Assembly (NCBI RefSeq): GCF_035083965.1
Contig: NC_089724.1
Span: 23,154,474 to 23,218,473, forward strand
DNA length: 64,000 bases
Origin: Branchiostoma lanceolatum
Lineage: Eukaryota > Chordata > Leptocardii > Amphioxiformes > Branchiostomatidae
Direction: 5' to 3'
The notes under the pieces are model-generated. The model ran no database searches. It was given only the letters and a program-made list of their open reading frames with translations, and was not told where the DNA came from. Made by a program: the position numbers and the translations under genes. Within the stretch, counting starts at the first letter, position 1. The number at the start of each line of letters is the position of its first letter. Positions 13,169 through 23,469 of this stretch are shown piece after piece.

Positions 13169-14196
13169 TTTGGACCTGAGAGCGTGGGAAAATCCATGGC
13201 GACGGTCACGGGAACATCGCACTGTCAAATTATTAATTTGAAACAGAAATTAATTCACACCTAATTAAAAAAGTTTACACTAAAACAAATTATTCTAATA
13301 CCACTAAGATTGTTAAAAAGCGCCAAAAGGTTTTTCCATTCACAGAAAACATTATCAACGACAAAATCTGTCCCCTATGAGTAAGTGGTGCGATCTAAAT
13401 GTCAAAGGTTGGGTAGTTCCTGGGACGAGAGCCATGAGTTTGTTTACAAATTCATTAACGTTTTTTTGCCCTTGTGAAAAGAAATCATTGAGAGCAGTAC
13501 GTTTAAGGGTGATGAGGTCCACACAATTGAAGATATATAATGGACATACAGCTTTCCAGAACTCAACTAATATATAACGTTTAGTATTTACGGATGGGCG
13601 ATCAGTTGTTATGTTGTTGTTCAAGGCCAGCTACTCGAACTACAGGTAGCTGACATAATAATTTATTACCAGCATGTTCATTATCATTCATCGAGACTGT
13701 GAGCCATATATAATTCATAAGCATATATATATATATATTTATATATTAACGGGGACAAAACTATTACGTGGTGACACGGGCTTATAAGTTACATATTTGG
13801 CAGGAGACGTAACGTTAACCGAAAAGACCGGTTCTTTGTCCTGCAGCAGACAGGCGCGAATGTTGTTCTGGGCGTTCTTGGTATGTTTTTTTCTCTCGTA
13901 TTCGCTGAATATAATATAATATAAGTCATCCAATACTGACTGTTTTTGTCTGATCTTCATCTGCAGCTATTAATATAAAATGTGAATCGTATTTCAGTTT
14001 TTATAGGCTTATTTTTCGACAAGGCAACGTCGACAATTTTGATTTGACAAATGATATAGGAAAATGTTATTCTGCCCTAATTCACCACATTCCTCTCTGT
14101 ACTTTACTGCCAGCAATAAACCTGTTTACCACCTTTCAGTGCTTCTGGGGGTGACATTAGAATTTTTTTTGTAAAAAAAATAAAACAGGACACAGG
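13169..14196. other. Divergent promoter interval between SPR and SLC49A3
   Basis: About 1 kb between the SPR start (-) and the SLC49A3 start (+). It includes a TA-repeat tract near 13726-13747. Two open frames on the minus strand (13355-13624 and 13739-13960, 89 and 73 aa) have no recognised relatives and no convincing splice connection; they are left unannotated. Promoter activity in both directions is inferred from gene orientation only. Confidence 0.45.
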
Positions 14197-17100
14197 ATGG
14201 ATGGAGTTTCATCAAATGCTGAAGAGACAAAGGGGATCAATGAGCGTGATGTCATGTTAGCTGCTGAGGTCCCAAAGGTGGAAGGACAGGTGACAGCATG
14301 TGATGTGGAGTACAGGGTGTACAGCAGCCGATGGTTCATCCTCTTTGTCTTCTGCTTCCTCAACCTCTCCAATGCCATGGTAAGTATCATATACAAATGT
14401 ACTTATTAAGACCTATTGGGGACTGACTCACAATAGTAGAAATTGGACAAAGTAGGGTGTTGCAGGGCCCAAAATAAAGACCTCTCTGACTAGTCCTCTG
14501 GCAAAGTAACCAGCATATTTGGGTTAAATTTTACTACCATAATCATTCAACGACCCTGAGAGAAATAAATTGAATTTTTATCAGTGCTGTCTGAAGGATG
14601 TCATTATGACTTTCAAACAAAGTATAATGTCCACATCATACTCATCATAGTGAAACTTACAACAGATAACACATAAAGGTGTACTTTTTTTTCTTTCAGA
14701 TGTGGTTGACCTTTGCACCTATCTCTGACTATACAGCAGAGTTTTACAAGGTGACCTTTGATCAGGTCAACTGGCTGTCACTGGTCTTCATGATAGTTTC
14801 CATCCCTCTGGGTGTGGCTGCAACCTGGCTTCTGGACACCCTGGGATTAAGGCCAGGGGTGAGTTCACAAGTTCAACTTGTGCTTAATCCTGCTGTTTGG
14901 ACTGTGGGGAGTTTGAATCCTAGCAAGCTGTTCATCACCTGACTGATTGAATAGCGCTATAGCTGCCTGGCCCAACATCTGGCCCACGCCCAATCTGCGG
15001 GAGGGGCCATAAAAGCCTCGGACAGCAGAGTTTGCATAACACAGGCTACGGGAAAAGTTGCAGTCTTTTAAAAGTATACTGGGATACAAAATTATCATCT
15101 TTCCTCCATATGAATGCTAGAATGGCTGTGATTTTCAGCAATTGTGACTTGGCATAGCACAATGTATTAACACTTTGCATCCACTCATTCCACTGTTCAG
15201 GTCATCCTTGCAGCATGGCTGAACCTAGTCGGTGCAATTGTTCGGCTCATCAGTGCCATCCCTGCAATCCCCGAGTCTGCCAGGTTCCCTGTGGCAATCA
15301 CAGGGCAGACTCTCACTGCACTGGCACAGCCCTTCATCCTAGAGGCACCTGCTAAACTAGCACAGCTTTGGTTTGCTGAAAACCAGAGGGCAACAGCAAA
15401 CATGATCGGATCTATGTGTATGTGCTGCTAACTTGTTTGACAGTTATACTACATGTTGCATTTCAAAGAAAGCTCTTAAGGATTTTAACCCTAACCTCCT
15501 GTGGTTCATGCATGCAACAGGTAAAAAAAAAACATATTCACAGTCCCTACACTTCCTTTTATATCTGGCAGTCCTCTGTGAACTTCAAAATTTCCATGAA
15601 ATTTCAGTATTGCACTTTGAATAACATGTCTAATTTTGATAACCCACATCAACTGTTTTTAATGTATTGGCCTGAAAATTGCAGACCAACTTCCAGATAA
15701 GATAAGGGGTAATGCCAGTCTTACAGTTGTCATTGCCCTTTCAGCCAACCCCATTGGTTTGCTCTTAGCCAATGTCATCTCACCAGCTGTTGTGAAGAGT
15801 AAAGCTGACTTCCTCAAGGTGGTAGGTATGATTCTCTCATATCTCATGTCTTGAGACATTCAAAGTAAAAAAAAGAGGTGACATTGCTTTGTATTGAAAT
15901 TCAAGTGTGGTTCATTATGAAAATATGAGGACATCCTTTGTTCTGTGTTACAGCTGGGTGTGTACTGTGCCCCAGCTGGAGTTGGTGTCCTCTTAGCCAC
16001 CTTTGGTGTATGCAGCAGCATGCCCCCCTCCCCACCGACAGCCAGTGCTGCTGCCACTTCAGAAACATTCTGGCAAGGGATCAAAAAGGTACTCAAACTA
16101 CAATGTTTCTGCTGTTTGTGTTTCAACTGATTCTTTATATGTTTTATGTTCTTTTATTGTTTGTACGACTGGGCCCCTTTAAAAAACAATGTCAAAGGGG
16201 TTTGTATTTGAAATAGAGAAATATGTAAATTATACGTTGTTTGTTTCTGCCATCAAATGTCAATAATGGCACAACTGTCTATTGTGGTTTTACCACACGT
16301 TTTAGGAGTGTAAACAATTCTACATGTCCATGTGTTCTACCCGTTACAGATTGTGAAAAATTTACAGTACTGGATTTTGTTTACGATCTTTGGAGTTGGT
16401 CTTGGCCTATTCAACACCCTGGCAACCATTCTGGAGCAGGTCCTATGTCCAAGGGGTTATGACAATGTGAGTATAGCAGATGTTTTAACCTGTATGATTC
16501 CAGCTTACTTTCTCATCTCTTTAGTATGCTTACGTACACCTGCAGCTCAACTTTGTCGGAGGCCACCAACATGGGCTTTCCACAGGTAGACTTGTCCTGG
16601 GCCACTATCTACAGCTCCTCTGGATCATTTAGCGAGAACATTGAGCGGGAGGTTGAAAAGTTTTAAAGTGATTGAATTAGGAAACAGTTCTTAAACAGAG
16701 AAGTCTGGATCCTGATATGGGATTGCCCTGGATTCTTCACGTTGTGAGATAGAGCCATCCCTTGCCAGCTTCCTTAAAAAGCACAGATTTCAACAAGGAT
16801 GACAAGTCTAGGGGAAGAAGGAGAACAGATTTGTGTTCCTAGTTCACTACAAATTTGTATTTTGTACTGTCTCCAGACCTATGTGGGCCTGTGTGCTGCC
16901 TTAATGATCATCTGTGGGGTCGTAGGAGCTGGCGTAGCTGGAATCCTGGTGGACAAGACCAAACGTTTTCAAGAGGTGGTAAAAGTTGGTTTTGCAGGGG
17001 CAGCTTTGGCCCTCCTTGGCCTTTCCTTTGTAAGTACAAATGTACATCATGACATTATTCTGTTTCATATTTCTAAAGACCTTATCGCTAAATCTCCTTT

Positions 17101-18180
17101 CATTAACTGGTAAATCTCTCAAAAAGATATTTTGAGTGAGTACCATTTGTTGGTTATTTTAAGCATATAATGTTAGAAAATATCTTCTATCAACAGTCTT
17201 TACCATCCCCATAATGTTTCTACCAGGTACTGTCAACTAGCACATAAACATTTCTTATCTGCCACAGCTGTCCAGACAGCGCAGTCAACAACCTGGCATT
17301 GCCACTTTGTGTGGAATCTTTGGGTTCTTTGGCTTTGCGTTGTACCCAATTTCTACAGAACTTGCCATTGAGGTGACCTACCCTGTCGCTGAAGCCACCA
17401 GTTCAGGACTACTGATAGTTTCAGGGTAGGAATAAGCCTTGTTTTGAGGTGTTACCTGTACCATCAATTTGGAATCAAGATTTCCCAGTTCTGACAGGTA
17501 TTCTCTCTCAGTTTGCCTTTAAACATGTTGACATAGATTTTGCTCCTCCTAGACAAGTGTGGGGCATCATCCTGATCCTGATCACCCAGGCCATTGCCCA
17601 GCCCCTGTCAGCAGAAGATGCCCAGCATGCCAACTGTGGCACCACAGGAGCAATCATCCCACAGGACATGTCCAGTAAGCTATTATTCCTGCTTTCTGCA
17701 TCAGACCTTTTTATCATTTTTGCTCAAGTAATATCCTGTATCTCAGGAGAAAAGCAACTTACCGTTATCCAGTTTGTATTGTATCTTCAGCAGTTTAATC
17801 CAACATTGGATAAGTAACAAATAACAAGCTAAATGATGAGGTAAACATATTGCTGCGAGTTTTATAGCCTATTTTGGTTATTGACATTCTCAAATCTTCA
17901 GTGACTTATGTTCACCATGGCATGTTATAGAAGAAAACAAATTTAACGTGAAAGAACGAAGAGTGTAAGAAACAGGCAAAATTTTTGTGTGTGAACTACC
18001 TCTGGTTCCTTTCCAGTTGCCATGTGGGTGCTGGCAGGAGTAGCATGTTTTGCAGCCATCATACAGATCATCTTCTTCAGGCCAACATACAAGCGACTGA
18101 AAGCAGAAAACTGGGAGAAGGCAGTCAAAGCAAAGAGGAGTGGAGTCAATTTGATAAGCATGAAATCTATTGCAGTTTGA
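14197..18180 (+). CDS. SLC49A3: SLC49 family MFS transporter (SLC49A3/MFSD7-like)
   Basis: Ten exons in frame: 14197-14379, 14700-14858, 15201-15417, 15745-15821, 15954-16088, 16350-16466, 16877-17029, 17268-17425, 17553-17674, 18017-18180; total 494 aa. Signature stretches match vertebrate SLC49A3: WLTFAPISDYTAE, QVNWLSLVF, a block ending NQRATANM then SNPIGLLLANV, LGVYCAPAGVGVLL, and DKTKRF between the two halves. About twelve hydrophobic segments are spread over the protein, as expected for the major facilitator fold. SLC49 relatives (FLVCR1/2, DIRC2) carry choline, haem-linked or pyridoxine substrates; the substrate of SLC49A3 is not settled, so none is claimed. The start follows an A-rich leader, and the N-terminal ~40 residues are acidic and cytosolic. 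The 3' UTR contains a foldback element at 18201-18407. Its downstream neighbour SNRPA is convergent. Confidence 0.93.
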
Positions 18181-18200
18181 TGATCAGGAGTAGGTAACTT

Positions 18201-18407
18201 GAGCCTCTACCAGGCTGAAGAGGTGGCTGGAAAGAAAAGAAATTGGCCATATAGAAAGATAACATGAGGAGTTAACCGGACATTGAGTTCAGTTAGCCAA
18301 CACAGGACCAACTGAACTCAATGTCTGGCTAACTCCTCTGGCATGTTATCTGTCTATTGGGGCAATTTCTACTCTTTCCAGTCACCCCTGGAGCCTGGTT
18401 GAGGCTT
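18201..18407. mobile_element. Foldback MITE in the SLC49A3 3' UTR
   Basis: About 207 bp with arms that pair over nearly the whole length; termini GAGCCTCTACCAGGCT and the inverse of AAGCCTCAACCAGGCT, with a more exact inner palindrome around GTTCAGTTAGCCA. Flanks AGGTAACTT (18192-18200) and AAGTAACTT (18408-18416) match at 8 of 9. It starts 21 bp after the stop codon, so the mature transcript would carry a ~200 nt hairpin. Confidence 0.85.
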
Positions 18408-18806
18408 AAGTAACTTGTGATCTTAGCACACACACATACTGCCAGCCGGGGTTTTATTTGGTTGAAGCAAATACAGGTGGGGTGTTTTTTGATATTGAAT
18501 GTTATCATTGTTGTTACATCATGACATAATTAGCCATATATTTTACCTAGGGGCTGAAATGCCAACTGCATTCATGTATACCAGAAACTGCATCCGCGAA
18601 CATTGCTGAACATACATGCTCAAAGTACTTGTGTGATGTAAGGCTGCAAAATCTGTTTTTAAACTGTAACTGCTGTTTAGGTCATGTTACATTTTATAAG
18701 CAAATGAAAAAAATGTCTGTGCTCTGTCTTTTATAATATATTTTCTAAACCATGTTTATCTGTGATAATATTTTTTCAAATTTTTATATACCTGAAGAAA
18801 TTGTAA

Positions 18807-18812
18807 AATAAA
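18807..18812 (+). terminator. Probable SLC49A3 polyadenylation signal
   Basis: AATAAA about 630 bp after the stop codon on the plus strand. Further plus-strand AATAAA motifs follow at about 18900 and 19460-19560, so longer 3' ends cannot be excluded. Confidence 0.55.
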
Positions 18813-18958
18813 AAAGCACATGCAAAATGTCTGGTCGTTCGTCATTCTCATGAGCAACATTCTATAGCACTGTCCTTATGTATGTATTCAAGTAGAGTGC
18901 AATAAATAAACAGACACACATTAACCACAGGCATTTGAAAGTAGAGTTAGGCTGTTAC

Positions 18959-18964
18959 TTTATT
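18959..18964 (-). terminator. Probable U1A polyadenylation signal
   Basis: AATAAA on the minus strand, about 1.09 kb after the U1A-type stop codon, followed by GU-rich sequence (TGTGTGTCTG) of the kind found downstream of cleavage sites. It implies that six of the AUUGCAC boxes are inside the 3' UTR and one is just downstream. Confidence 0.55.
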
Positions 18965-19310
18965 CATTAAAATAGGATCCTCCACTTTTGGGCATCACAA
19001 CAGAATCATGTTGTGTGTCTCAGTGACTCAATTGCTTATGCATGTTTAACATATGACTGTACCAAAACAAAAAGATTCATACCAGTGTAATAAATTTTTG
19101 ATACATACTTGAGACACAAAAATGAATTCATAATCGAAAGAAAGATTTTTACTTATGTTTGCCTGTCAGGAACAAGACATGGCTGCAGAAAGTGATGCCA
19201 AACCTAAATCTATGGCTGACAGGAATTTTGCTGCCTGTTGTTGTCAAGCTGAAGAGGTACAGTTTGATGTCATGAAGCATTTGTAACTGAAGACGGGAAA
19301 TGTATTGAGA

Positions 19311-19690
19311 TTGTAGTAGTAGTATCTGTTCTTTCATGGGGACCATGTCTTACTGTAGTGCAATGCAAACAAAGTTTGCTACAGTGCAATGTAGACTTCT
19401 TCCCAAGTACAATATCTGATACACAAAGTCTAATTCTAGTAGATTAGAACCTTGCAAACAACAAAATAAAATAAAAACACTAGGTACAGCATTATGTGCT
19501 TCCTTTAGCTCATTACAGGTACATGTATGTCAGACCAAAATAAAAATCACCAAGAGGTGAAAAATAAAAATGCAAAGGTATCAAAATTTGCCAAAGAGTC
19601 CAGTTGTAGTAGTATCTGTTCTTTTCAATGAAACAAGTCTGCCAGAGTGCAATGCAAACAGATGCCCCATGTTCAACACCTGATATAAAG
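19311..19690. repeat. Imperfect direct duplication within the U1A 3' UTR
   Basis: The segment from about 19311 (GTAGTAGTATCTGTTCTTT, then an AGTGCAATGCAAAC phrase) recurs from about 19603 with the same order of landmarks and a similar ATATCTGATA / ACCTGATATA end. Each copy carries at least one GTGCAAT box. A third, more diverged cluster lies at 19880-19950. The array therefore grew at least partly by local duplication. Confidence 0.6.
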
Positions 19691-20052
19691 TGACCTCACA
19701 CTGCTTTAGACTGGGACCTAAACCAGCTTCCTGGAGTGTTCAGGCATATGGAAGAACATGGGCCACTCTAAATGGGTCAAACCCTGTTTACTAGATACAT
19801 TTCAAGGGAAAACAAAACAAACTTATCTGGTCCCAATCTAATAATGTAGGTCTTAACAAAAAGTATGCAAGCCAGCCTGCGGTGGTGCAATGCTTGCCAT
19901 GACTTCCTACAGTGCAATGCAAACCATGGCTAGCGGTTGTGCAATGCAGGCTGGTTGCATGTAAGCCTTAAAGGGTACAAAATATATCTACTGTTACCAC
20001 TTGCTTTGCTCTGCAACGCAGTACAAACCATATACACATCTTTCCCCACCAT

Positions 20053-21315
20053 CTACTTCTTAGCAAAGGAGATCTTCATTGCATGTGTTGGTGTAATCTT
20101 GAAGCCCTGTAGGGCGTCACGCGCAGCACCAGACTGCATCTCATTGTCAAACTCAACAAAGGCAATATCGTGGCGACCTGGAACCAACCGCACTTCCTTG
20201 AAGCCAGGGAACCTAGAGGGAAGAAAACAAATGATAAATAACTAGGTAGAAACTCTGAGAACAGGGCACAGGATTGTAATATTGAGGTAGTGAAAATGAG
20301 GTGTCTGCATACTTCTGGTGTTTTGACTGTTGGGTAGAGGCATGTCTAGGCCTAGTAAGTAGCCCTACAACATAGATGTTTAACTGTTAAACTGAAGTGA
20401 GTAAAATGGCTTACTGGTTGAACAGCATAGACAACATCATCTCCGTGGTCTCCTCAGGCAGGTTGGTGAGGAACAGGATGTTGTTGGGAGGCTGCTCGGC
20501 CTGTGGCTGCGGCTGGGATGGCTGGGCCATGCCAGGCATCATTTGCTGTGGGGGCTGGCCCATCCCTGGTGTAGGCCCACCTAACAGACAAAGGTCAGCA
20601 ATAGAGGCAATTAGATTTTTATGTAGGAGCCATGAAACTGAAAAATGGCTACTTCTACAGCCAACTCCTGCAGGAAAGACATAGCCATATTGCCCACTTG
20701 GCAAGATAGTACATTTAAAAAAGCTTACAAGAGCCACCACGGAATATAATAAAACATGTCTATTGTACATTACATATCATGGATAAAAATAGTTGTCTCA
20801 GTATGGGAAGATCTATGGTTGTCTGCTTGACTACTGTACAGAACCAGGGCCTTCACTTCCACGCCCTTACCTGGTGCCATCTGCTGCTGCATAATGGGAG
20901 GAGGTTGTTGCTGCATCCTCTGCTGCTGTGGAGGAGGAATCTGAGCGGGAGCTGGCGCCTGCGGACGGGGAGCCGGCTTCTTCGGAACCTTCTCCTGGCG
21001 CTCTTTCTTCTTCCTCTCAACATACGTACCCTTCATCTTTGCTATAGTGTCAGAGTCTGTCTTTGAGTAGGCTATCCGCATGGGCTTGTCGTAAAACGGG
21101 AAACCCTGCATGGACCGGAGTGCCTGCGTGGCACTGTTGATGTCCTTGAAGATGACGAACGCCTGTCCGCGCATCTTCAGCGTCTTGAGAGCGACAATGT
21201 CCATGATCTGCCCGAACTGTGAGAAGATGGCGTACAGGGACTTTTTCAGCTCCTCCTTCTTCACCTTCTCGTTGAGGTTGTTGATGTAGATGGTGTGGTT
21301 GGGTCGCAGCTCCAT
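20053..21315 (-). CDS. SNRPA: U1A/U2B''-type snRNP protein (SNF-like, two RRMs)
   Basis: Three exons: 21315-20871, 20580-20415, 20212-20053; 256 aa. Start at MELRPNHT; the base triplet two codons upstream is GTG, not ATG. RRM1 holds RNP2 IYINNL (9-14) and RNP1 RGQAFVIF (49-56). A Lys-rich stretch and a Pro/Gln-rich linker ([23 protein letters not shown]) follow. RRM2 begins at [13 protein letters not shown] and ends FAKK. Role: U1 snRNA stem-loop II binding in the U1 snRNP, and possibly U2 snRNA binding with U2A'. The segment [12 protein letters not shown] after the first alpha helix follows U2B'' and Drosophila SNF rather than human U1A (DILVSRSLKMRG), while the long Pro-rich linker is U1A-like. 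This may be an unduplicated, dual-function ancestor-like gene. The 3' UTR carries AUUGCAC boxes; a transposable element abuts the upstream region. Confidence 0.95.
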
Positions 21316-21410
21316 GGTCACAAGTCTGTCAGCGGCTGTACAACTTTGAAACTAATGTCACAGAGATGATTAGTGCCTAGAAACATTATCATTTATAATA
21401 CATTTGAGTA

Positions 21411-23039
21411 CTCTCACCTCTCAAATAAACGTACCGGTACGTTTATTTTTTTTCGCCAATAGTTCCACCCTGTACTTTCTTATTCTAGACGGTACGTTTA
21501 TTATTTTTTGAAAAATTGAGGCTTTGCAAACCAGGAATCCCTCTAAAATCGTAATTTAAGGTTTTTCTGCCCATATTTCCCCGGTATTTTTGCTCGTAAT
21601 TCGCTATTTTTCGGCCTACCGGCGTTGATTTTCTCGCCGCTTTGACGGCCTTGTGAAAAGTATCCTGGCGGCACTCGTAACATATCGGTCGATATCGCTA
21701 TGACGCTACAAAGTAAACCGGAAAATAAGACGCGACATTGACATTTTAAAATACAATTTTCATATGAATAACTTTGATAGTCTCTGTTTACATCGTAAAC
21801 CAAAGCACGCTGATCAAAAACGTGTGGAGTAGGGTGCTCGTCTACACAGGGAATAATAATTTTCCTGACCACTATATCCGTAGTATCGGCAGCGCGGCGG
21901 AAGAATTATTTGTTCGCAGAAGACATGTAACACGTTAAAACAACAATCATAACTTAACTTCCCTTGTGATATGTATTTTGAGGCCACAAAATCTCTAAAA
22001 CGGCAGAAATATGTCCGATATGATTCGGTAAACAACAGCGCGAAATCGCGAAACATGGCCGCCACTCTCAGGCATGGCGGCAGTAAAACTAGCAGCATAT
22101 TGCGTAGTGCGGATACCGATCTTTAAAATGATACCGTAAACGCATGGAAATATTATATTTTTTGGGCAACGATAGACACACAGCGCCATTTTTATTTTCA
22201 GAGGGTTTATTTTTTTAAATAATCGTAAGATTTTCCCAATTTTGGCGGTTCATCGCGGGTTTCTAGTGTCAACACGTAATGGGTAACTTCTTAGTATGTG
22301 CGGTCTGTGACGTTGAGCTACTTTTACAGTTGATCTCTGTTCAATATTGTGGGATTTACCGCGGGAACTCGAAATCCGAGCGTCTCACTTTGTTTTCGAC
22401 GCTATGGAGCAAAAGTTTATAGACATATTTCTTCTGTGGAAGGACTGTGTTCATATTTGTGTTTTTTTGTGGTTGATGTCTTTAGAAAATATGATCAGGT
22501 ACATTTAACTTTTAAAAGTACTCTGATGATTTTTGTTATATGTCACTGATTGTCAGTCATAATAAAATGATATACTACAGTAACAATTTTCTTTGATCAC
22601 TTGCTTCAAGTTCCAAGTAGAAAAAGCATGTATCATGTACATTTTCACTTGTTGAATTTGAAAGCACCGTGGCCCCCGGTTAGGGGTCATAGCGGGGAAC
22701 CTATGCCCAATTTTTCAATATTACTATTATATTTTACGAAGAGGCGAGGAAGATCATCATGATTTGAACAAGCTATGGACAGTTATTCTGTTCAATATCT
22801 ATATACTTAATAGGTATGGCATAATTGACTAAATATAAGTTACCTACCTGCTTATTATCTTATTTCCCTCTGACAGTGACAGTTGTACATGTATGGACAC
22901 AGTTTACCTAGCCTCGACTGTCGATTTTTGAAATTTTCCGGGGGGTACTTTTATTCCAGGGGGTACTTATATTACATTTTGAAAATTTGTCCGGGGGGTA
23001 CTTCTATTCCAGGGGGTACTTCTATTTGAGAGGTGAGAG
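21411..23039. mobile_element. 1.6-kb TIR element directly upstream of the U1A-type gene
   Basis: Termini CTCTCACCTCTCAAATA at 21411 and its inverse ending at 23039 agree at about 24 of 26 positions and are flanked by TA on both sides, as for TA-target transposons. The right end contains two tandem copies of a CCGGGGGGTACTT...GGGGGTACTT unit (about 22938-23020). The interior includes a CpG-bearing stretch (about 22020-22200) with AAAATGGCGC and GCGGCCATG motifs but no recognisable transposase; the short minus-strand frames inside show no family signature. Probably non-autonomous. Confidence 0.75.
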
Positions 23040-23056
23040 TAGCGATGGTGACCATT

Positions 23057-23465
23057 CTGGACGTCTGTTACTTCCAGCTGTGTACCTAAACCATGGACCT
23101 GTACCTGTAAAATTGTTTAGGTACAGGTCCGGACGGTCTGAACATCTACTGTACCTGTACATGTACCTAAACAAACTAAACCACTACTGGACACCATTTT
23201 TTAAGCTAAAGGTAGGTAAATCGCATGACAGAGGTGACAATTTTGATAATCTCACAGTTGAAAATGAAAAAAACTTGCAAAGAGATTTCTTTTGAGATTC
23301 AAATATATAAATCCTCATACAAAGATGATACTTTTCCATTAAAAAAAGGCTGTTGCTACACGTTTGACTTGCAGATAATTGCCCAAACTTGTTTAGGTAC
23401 ATGTCTGGACCTGTACCTAAACCGCTGTACCTGTACCGTACCTGCATTTTCGTTTAGGTAAACAG
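23057..23465. repeat. Cluster of GTTTAGGTAC / GTACCTAAAC repeats
   Basis: The decamer GTTTAGGTAC and its inverse recur at about 23069, 23118, 23162, 23392, 23412 and 23453, often beside GGACCTGTACC. The arrangement gives small hairpins (for example 23390-23421) at both ends of a ~400 bp block, so this may be another short foldback element or the decayed ends of one. No coding frame. Confidence 0.55.
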
Positions 23466-23469
23466 CCCT

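Larger units (their letters stand above)
18897..19945 (-). promoter_or_regulatory. Array of seven AUUGCAC (U1A-recognition) boxes in and beside the U1A 3' UTR
   Basis: Read in the sense of the U1A-type gene (minus strand), the heptamer AUUGCAC occurs at 19945-19939, 19918-19912, 19891-19885, 19653-19647, 19390-19384, 19364-19358 and 18903-18897. Five have the longer core GCAUUGCAC. Chance predicts well under one per kilobase. AUUGCAC is the core of the U1 snRNA stem-loop II loop bound by U1A, and vertebrate U1A represses its own polyadenylation through two such boxes in its 3' UTR. Two neighbouring pairs flank short hairpins: AACC/GGUU between the boxes at 19939 and 19912, and a GCAAAC/GUUUGC stem between those at 19384 and 19358. 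The box/stem/box layout resembles the vertebrate element. The last box lies just past the predicted cleavage site. Function is inferred. Confidence 0.7.

Noticed and set aside
13355-13960. Two minus-strand frames (89 and 73 aa) that could be a small gene
   Set aside because: No recognisable family, no convincing donor/acceptor pair between them, and a position in a divergent promoter interval; kept only as a note.
21543-22189. Three overlapping minus-strand open frames of 64-109 aa
   Set aside because: They lie inside the TIR element, lack a transposase signature and are unlikely to be U1A 5' exons.
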